Positions 61,158 through 64,000 of a stretch of DNA of 64,000 nucleotides are shown here, piece by piece; positions within the stretch are counted from its first letter, which is position 1, and each line of letters opens with the position of its first letter. The DNA lies in contig CAJJDD010000008.1 in NCBI GenBank assembly GCA_905182895.1, positions 1-64,000 of the forward strand. The letters are read 5' to 3'. A model generated the notes under the pieces. The model had not been told where the DNA came from. It did no database searches and was given only the letters and a program-made list of their open reading frames with translations. This stretch comes from Flavobacteriales bacterium UBA4466. Lineage in GTDB: Bacteria > Bacteroidota > Bacteroidia > Flavobacteriales_D > Sanyastnellaceae. The translations under genes and the position numbers were made by a program.

Positions 61158-61550
61158 GGGGCCGATTTGGTTTTGACAATACGGCCGATTTTTTAGTAAG
61201 CATGTCGAGTGTGGAATGTATACTCGTTAATAAATGTGTTCAAACTTTTAAGTGGAAACACTTCTTACGCTCTCGCGGCTTAATCTGACTTAGTTAGATT
61301 ACCTAATTCCAGCTACTAGGTAGCGGAACGAGATGCCTCGCTGCTGGTTTCGTCTTTTTGCGGCAGACTTGAGGTATCGTACAAATTGACTAGCTAGTTC
61401 TGTGTCTAGGTGCACTAGCGAAATTTAATAGACTAAGCCATAATTTTGCAGTTCTTAGTGTGATTATGGTCGAAAACCAAATAAGAACTACACATGTAGA
61501 AAGCTAACGAATCCCATATCTGGACGAGGGTTCGAGTCCCTCCGGCTCCA
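61158..61550 (+). ncRNA. ssrA: tmRNA (transfer-messenger RNA)
   Basis: The 5' end GGGGCCGATTTGGTTTTGAC pairs with the 3' CGGCTCC to give a 7-bp acceptor stem with one G-U. The T arm GGACGAGGGTTCGAGTCCCT has the usual TTCGA loop. The terminal CCA is not encoded (A then CAA). The tag frame 61254-61283 reads GNTSYALAA then TAA, matching the Bacteroidota tag pattern Gxx(x)YALAA. Length 393 nt is normal. It rescues stalled ribosomes and tags the product for proteolysis. SmpB is not in the window. A terminator follows. Confidence 0.95.
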
Positions 61551-61557
61551 CAAAAAG

Positions 61558-61584
61558 AACCCCACTCAAATGAGTGGGGTTTTA
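61558..61584. terminator. Bidirectional terminator after ssrA
   Basis: AACCCCACTCA / TGAGTGGGGTT, perfect 11-bp stem with a 2-nt loop, A-run on the left and T-run on the right. It sits between ssrA and the convergent esterase gene. Confidence 0.93.
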
Positions 61585-61589
61585 TTTAT

Positions 61590-62658
61590 TCAAGAATTAT
61601 TTTCTGTCTCAACAGATCCATCATCGTAACGATAGAAAAGTGGAATATTTTTCAACTCCTTTATATTTCTTCCTAACATATCAGTTATGCGAAGTAACTT
61701 TTTGTTTTGAATAATATTAATTTCATGATTACTTGAAGTATTACAATCAATTAATCCATTTATATCATATCGGGAAACAAAATTCCATATTTCTTCAGAT
61801 GCATTAATATCCATATTGCCAAAAGTACCAGGCCAATCATGATCTCCGCCGATTACCTTTAATTCTTCTACTCTAACACAATTATCTCCTCCTTCCCATA
61901 CTCTTCTTTCAACAGTACTACCATCAGAAGTATTAATATTTGGTAATTGAGAAATTATAGGATTAATATCGGTATTATTATAACTTGACCAATAAGTTGT
62001 AATCTCATCAGCAGACATATAATATGGCTGAAATCCACTATATGTAGAATGAGGGCTCATATCATTTGTACCAGGAATTAACATTACTGCAGTTGGATGA
62101 ATAGGTGAGCAAAAGCCTAAATTATAATAACTATCTCTAAAAGCATCTACCATCATACTTCCTGAAACAGAAGCAAAAGCAGCTATTCTGTTATTAAGTC
62201 TACACCCTAATTCATAAGAAAAAATACCTCCCTCTGAATAACCACAAGCATAAACTCTGTTTTCATCTACTAAATATTCATTTGCAAGTGTATCAATTAT
62301 TGCAGCAATAAAATTAATATCATCATGAGTTGTAGGGGCTTTATGTATCCAGGAAGTTGAAGGATCTTGACCAGGTTCAGCTCCATCATAATCAATTGCA
62401 CCTTGCGGATATATTGCAATAAATGCTGCTGTATCTGCTATGGGTCTCATATCATTTATGATAATATGTCCACCTGAGGTTCCGCCCCCACCATGGAAAC
62501 TAAATAGTAAAGGATAGTCTGTGCTAGCATCATAACTTGCTGGTATATACACAATATACTCTCTTTCAATACCGTCATAAATCATGGTTTTATTAATTTG
62601 CTGTTGAGCAGCACTAATTAATGGAAAGCATGAACTAAGGAGTAAGTAATTTTTTCAT
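61590..62658 (-). CDS. Secreted PHB-depolymerase/feruloyl-esterase-like hydrolase with sorting tail, frameshifted
   Basis: Esterase family 1 (LpqC/PHB depolymerase type). REYIVYIPASYDASTDYPLL, FHGGGGTSGG (oxyanion hole), ACGYSEGGIFSYELG (GxSxG nucleophile) and GGDHDWPGTF (catalytic His). The C-terminal tail KLLRITDMLGRNIKELKN and YRYDDGSVE is typical of T9SS type A substrates. The track begins at residue MIYDG, but a signal peptide precedes it: ATG at 62658, then (with one A fewer in the A-run) NYLLLSSCFPLISAAQQQ. So it is secreted. About 355 residues. It acts on an extracellular ester. The substrate is unknown. Confidence 0.87.
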
Positions 62659-62754
62659 AATTATTGGTTTAATTTAAAATAAAACTAGTAAAATAGAATT
62701 TATTCGTTATCGAGTCCCTTTTCTTTAGCCTCTTTAAGATTTCTTAAGAATTAA

Positions 62755-63912
62755 TTAGCATCCTCCATAGTCATACTTAATATATATCTTTTCCTCATCT
62801 TCCGAGATGCTAATCCATATAGAGGCTCCCATTTCGGAAAATGAAATGCTCCATGAATCTTTGCTAATATTTAAATTCCGAAAAGTATGTGAATTTAAAT
62901 ATCTCAATAAGTTATTTGATAATACATAAAAATCATCTCTTGAAGCTATAGGTAATTCAATTGTGTTGGTTCGAGTGTATTTTCCATTAAAATCTTCAGT
63001 AATTCTAATATTATTTTCGTAAGTTTTAATTCTTGTCCAGGACATTTCCTCTCTAACAACACCTTCATAATATTCCTCTGAAATCATCATTGTTGTATCT
63101 TGATCTTTGAAAATTATACCTCCTTCTCCTGTAGTTTGGTCTGTTGAGACTTTAAAAAACATTGAAAAGTCAATAGGTTTTTTCTCAGACAATAACCCAA
63201 AATATACATATCCCTTCACTCCTTTATAATTGGCCTTCACATAGTATGATTTTATTGTATGCGTGTTATAACTAATATTTCTGCGGTTAGCTTTAAAGTG
63301 AGTAGAAAAATTAAATGTTAAATCATGTTTTGTTAATGGTCCGTCAGTTACAGTTAATTCATCACCATATTTAATTCTATTTAATACTTTACTATGAACA
63401 TTAGGTTCTTCTCTAAATAATAAGGGGGCAGATGAATTTGAGTAATACCTTGTATTTGTAGATCTTTGCCTACCTTCTTCGGGCATTAGTCGCGTCCGCT
63501 TAGTTACTCTAGGAGATTCATTATTTGTTACTTCAACTTGTACTAATTGATTCTCTTGTATATAAAAAGTATTCACTCTTAACTCACTATTTCCAAAGTC
63601 ATCTGTTGAGAAATGATCTACTATTAAAGAATCTTTAGTATCCAAAATAGATTTATAAGAGCACATACAACATTGGACTCTTACTGGATTTAACTCCTTA
63701 GTACTATAATTATCTTTATCTAAATCTATATAGAATATATACGAACTAGATGTTACTGCCTTGTAAGAATTTCCTTTAGTATCTAAAGACTCGAGAAAGC
63801 TAAGTGTATCTGACCCGTTTGCCCACTTAGAGTTATTAAATTGTTTGATAAAAGTATTTTGTCCTAACAAAAATAATGGTGCACACAGGAATACTAGTAA
63901 GAGTTTTCTCAT
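62755..63912 (-). CDS. Secreted protein with an SH3-like domain, 385 aa
   Basis: Signal peptide MRKLLLVFLCAPLFLLG, then Q. The middle contains a bacterial SH3 (SH3_3-like) segment: FREEPNVHSKVLNRIKYGDE, LTVTDGP, and KGVKGYVYFGLLSEKK. Before it is VRVQCCMCSYKS, an unusual Cys cluster. The remainder is beta-rich without a motif I know. Its -7 element ends 4 nt before the ATG. Probably an envelope protein that binds cell wall or peptides (inference). No operon partner seen. Confidence 0.65.
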   Translation of the reverse strand: MRKLLLVFLCAPLFLLGQNTFIKQFNNSKWANGSDTLSFLESLDTKGNSYKAVTSSSYIFYIDLDKDNYSTKELNPVRVQCCMCSYKSILDTKDSLIVDHFSTDDFGNSELRVNTFYIQENQLVQVEVTNNESPRVTKRTRLMPEEGRQRSTNTRYYSNSSAPLLFREEPNVHSKVLNRIKYGDELTVTDGPLTKHDLTFNFSTHFKANRRNISYNTHTIKSYYVKANYKGVKGYVYFGLLSEKKPIDFSMFFKVSTDQTTGEGGIIFKDQDTTMMISEEYYEGVVREEMSWTRIKTYENNIRITEDFNGKYTRTNTIELPIASRDDFYVLSNNLLRYLNSHTFRNLNISKDSWSISFSEMGASIWISISEDEEKIYIKYDYGGC

Positions 63913-63916
63913 ACGA

Positions 63917-63924
63917 CAAAAATA
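63917..63924 (-). promoter_or_regulatory. -7 element (TATTTTTG) next to the ATG of 63912
   Basis: Minus strand TATTTTTG, exact consensus, with only TCGT between it and the ATG. The same 4-nt distance is seen at valS, suggesting a leaderless transcript. Confidence 0.5.
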
Positions 63925-64000
63925 CTCAATAATTTTGGTGACGTTCTTAGCCTAAACGGTTTAAGGGCAAACTGTCTAAATTCTAACGAAGAGTTACTTG

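Overview
The window is AT-rich bacterial chromosome from a member of the Bacteroidota, most likely a marine or freshwater Flavobacteriales lineage. The evidence is protein content typical of that phylum: type A and type B (CHU_C / gliding-motility) C-terminal sorting domains of the type IX secretion system, a TonB-dependent receptor beside a secreted hydrolase, DUF1573, DUF5606 and DUF5723 proteins, a short AMP nucleosidase, and a DnaX without its zinc module. Many start codons are preceded by the Bacteroidota -7 element TAnnTTTG. No phage, insertion sequence, CRISPR array or tRNA was recognised. One tmRNA gene is present.

Layout. 1-4.1 kb: the 3' part of a TonB-dependent receptor and a T9SS-sorted alpha/beta hydrolase. 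4.2-5.5 kb: three DUF1573 genes. 5.6-19.8 kb: one giant minus-strand gene of about 4,700 codons. It has a signal peptide, a distinct N-terminal part, about 73 tandem 51-residue repeats (153 bp) and a CHU_C sorting domain. About 32 of the repeats are nearly identical at the DNA level. 20-25.6 kb: valS, a lipoprotein and a DUF5723 outer-membrane protein. 25.6-28.6 kb: ppk-ppx polyphosphate operon. 28.6-31.9 kb: a TlpA-like thiol-disulfide lipoprotein, a small unknown protein and a MacB-type permease. 32.1-34.5 kb: aconitase. 34.8-38.6 kb: MORN-repeat protein, S41 peptidase, lipoprotein and NamZ-type muramidase. 38.7-41.3 kb: LolC/E-type permease and a PLP-dependent cysteine synthase-like enzyme. 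41.6-44.8 kb: a Gly-rich CSLREA/CHU_C surface protein. 45-50 kb: LhgO, a UMF1-type MFS transporter and two OmpA-family paralogues. 50-52.9 kb: holA, AMP nucleosidase, a stand-alone HsdR_N protein and DUF5606. 52.9-57.7 kb: pepF, GNAT, S4-domain protein, a small secreted protein and dnaX. 57.9-64 kb: Cys-rich secreted protein, DUF2807, a TonB-like protein, a saccharopine dehydrogenase-like enzyme, ssrA, a T9SS esterase and an SH3-domain protein.

Sequence quality matters for every call. At least fifteen otherwise conserved genes (for example valS, ppk, aconitase, pepF, dnaX, DUF1343) are split by one-base insertions or deletions, often in homopolymers, and the two halves align to one family. 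Many of these genes are normally essential or core. I therefore read the breaks as uncorrected sequencing or assembly errors, not as pseudogenes, and I give merged coordinates. The worst stretches are 23.7-24.4 kb, 53.4-54.4 kb and 56.0-56.6 kb.

The most unusual signals are the giant repeat gene, with its mosaic array and two copies carrying the same one-base insertion, and a 9-mer, GCGTTGCAA/TTGCAACGC, found at 11 sites when fewer than one is expected. Seven copies lie in the same codon phase and two directly extend promoter -7 elements.
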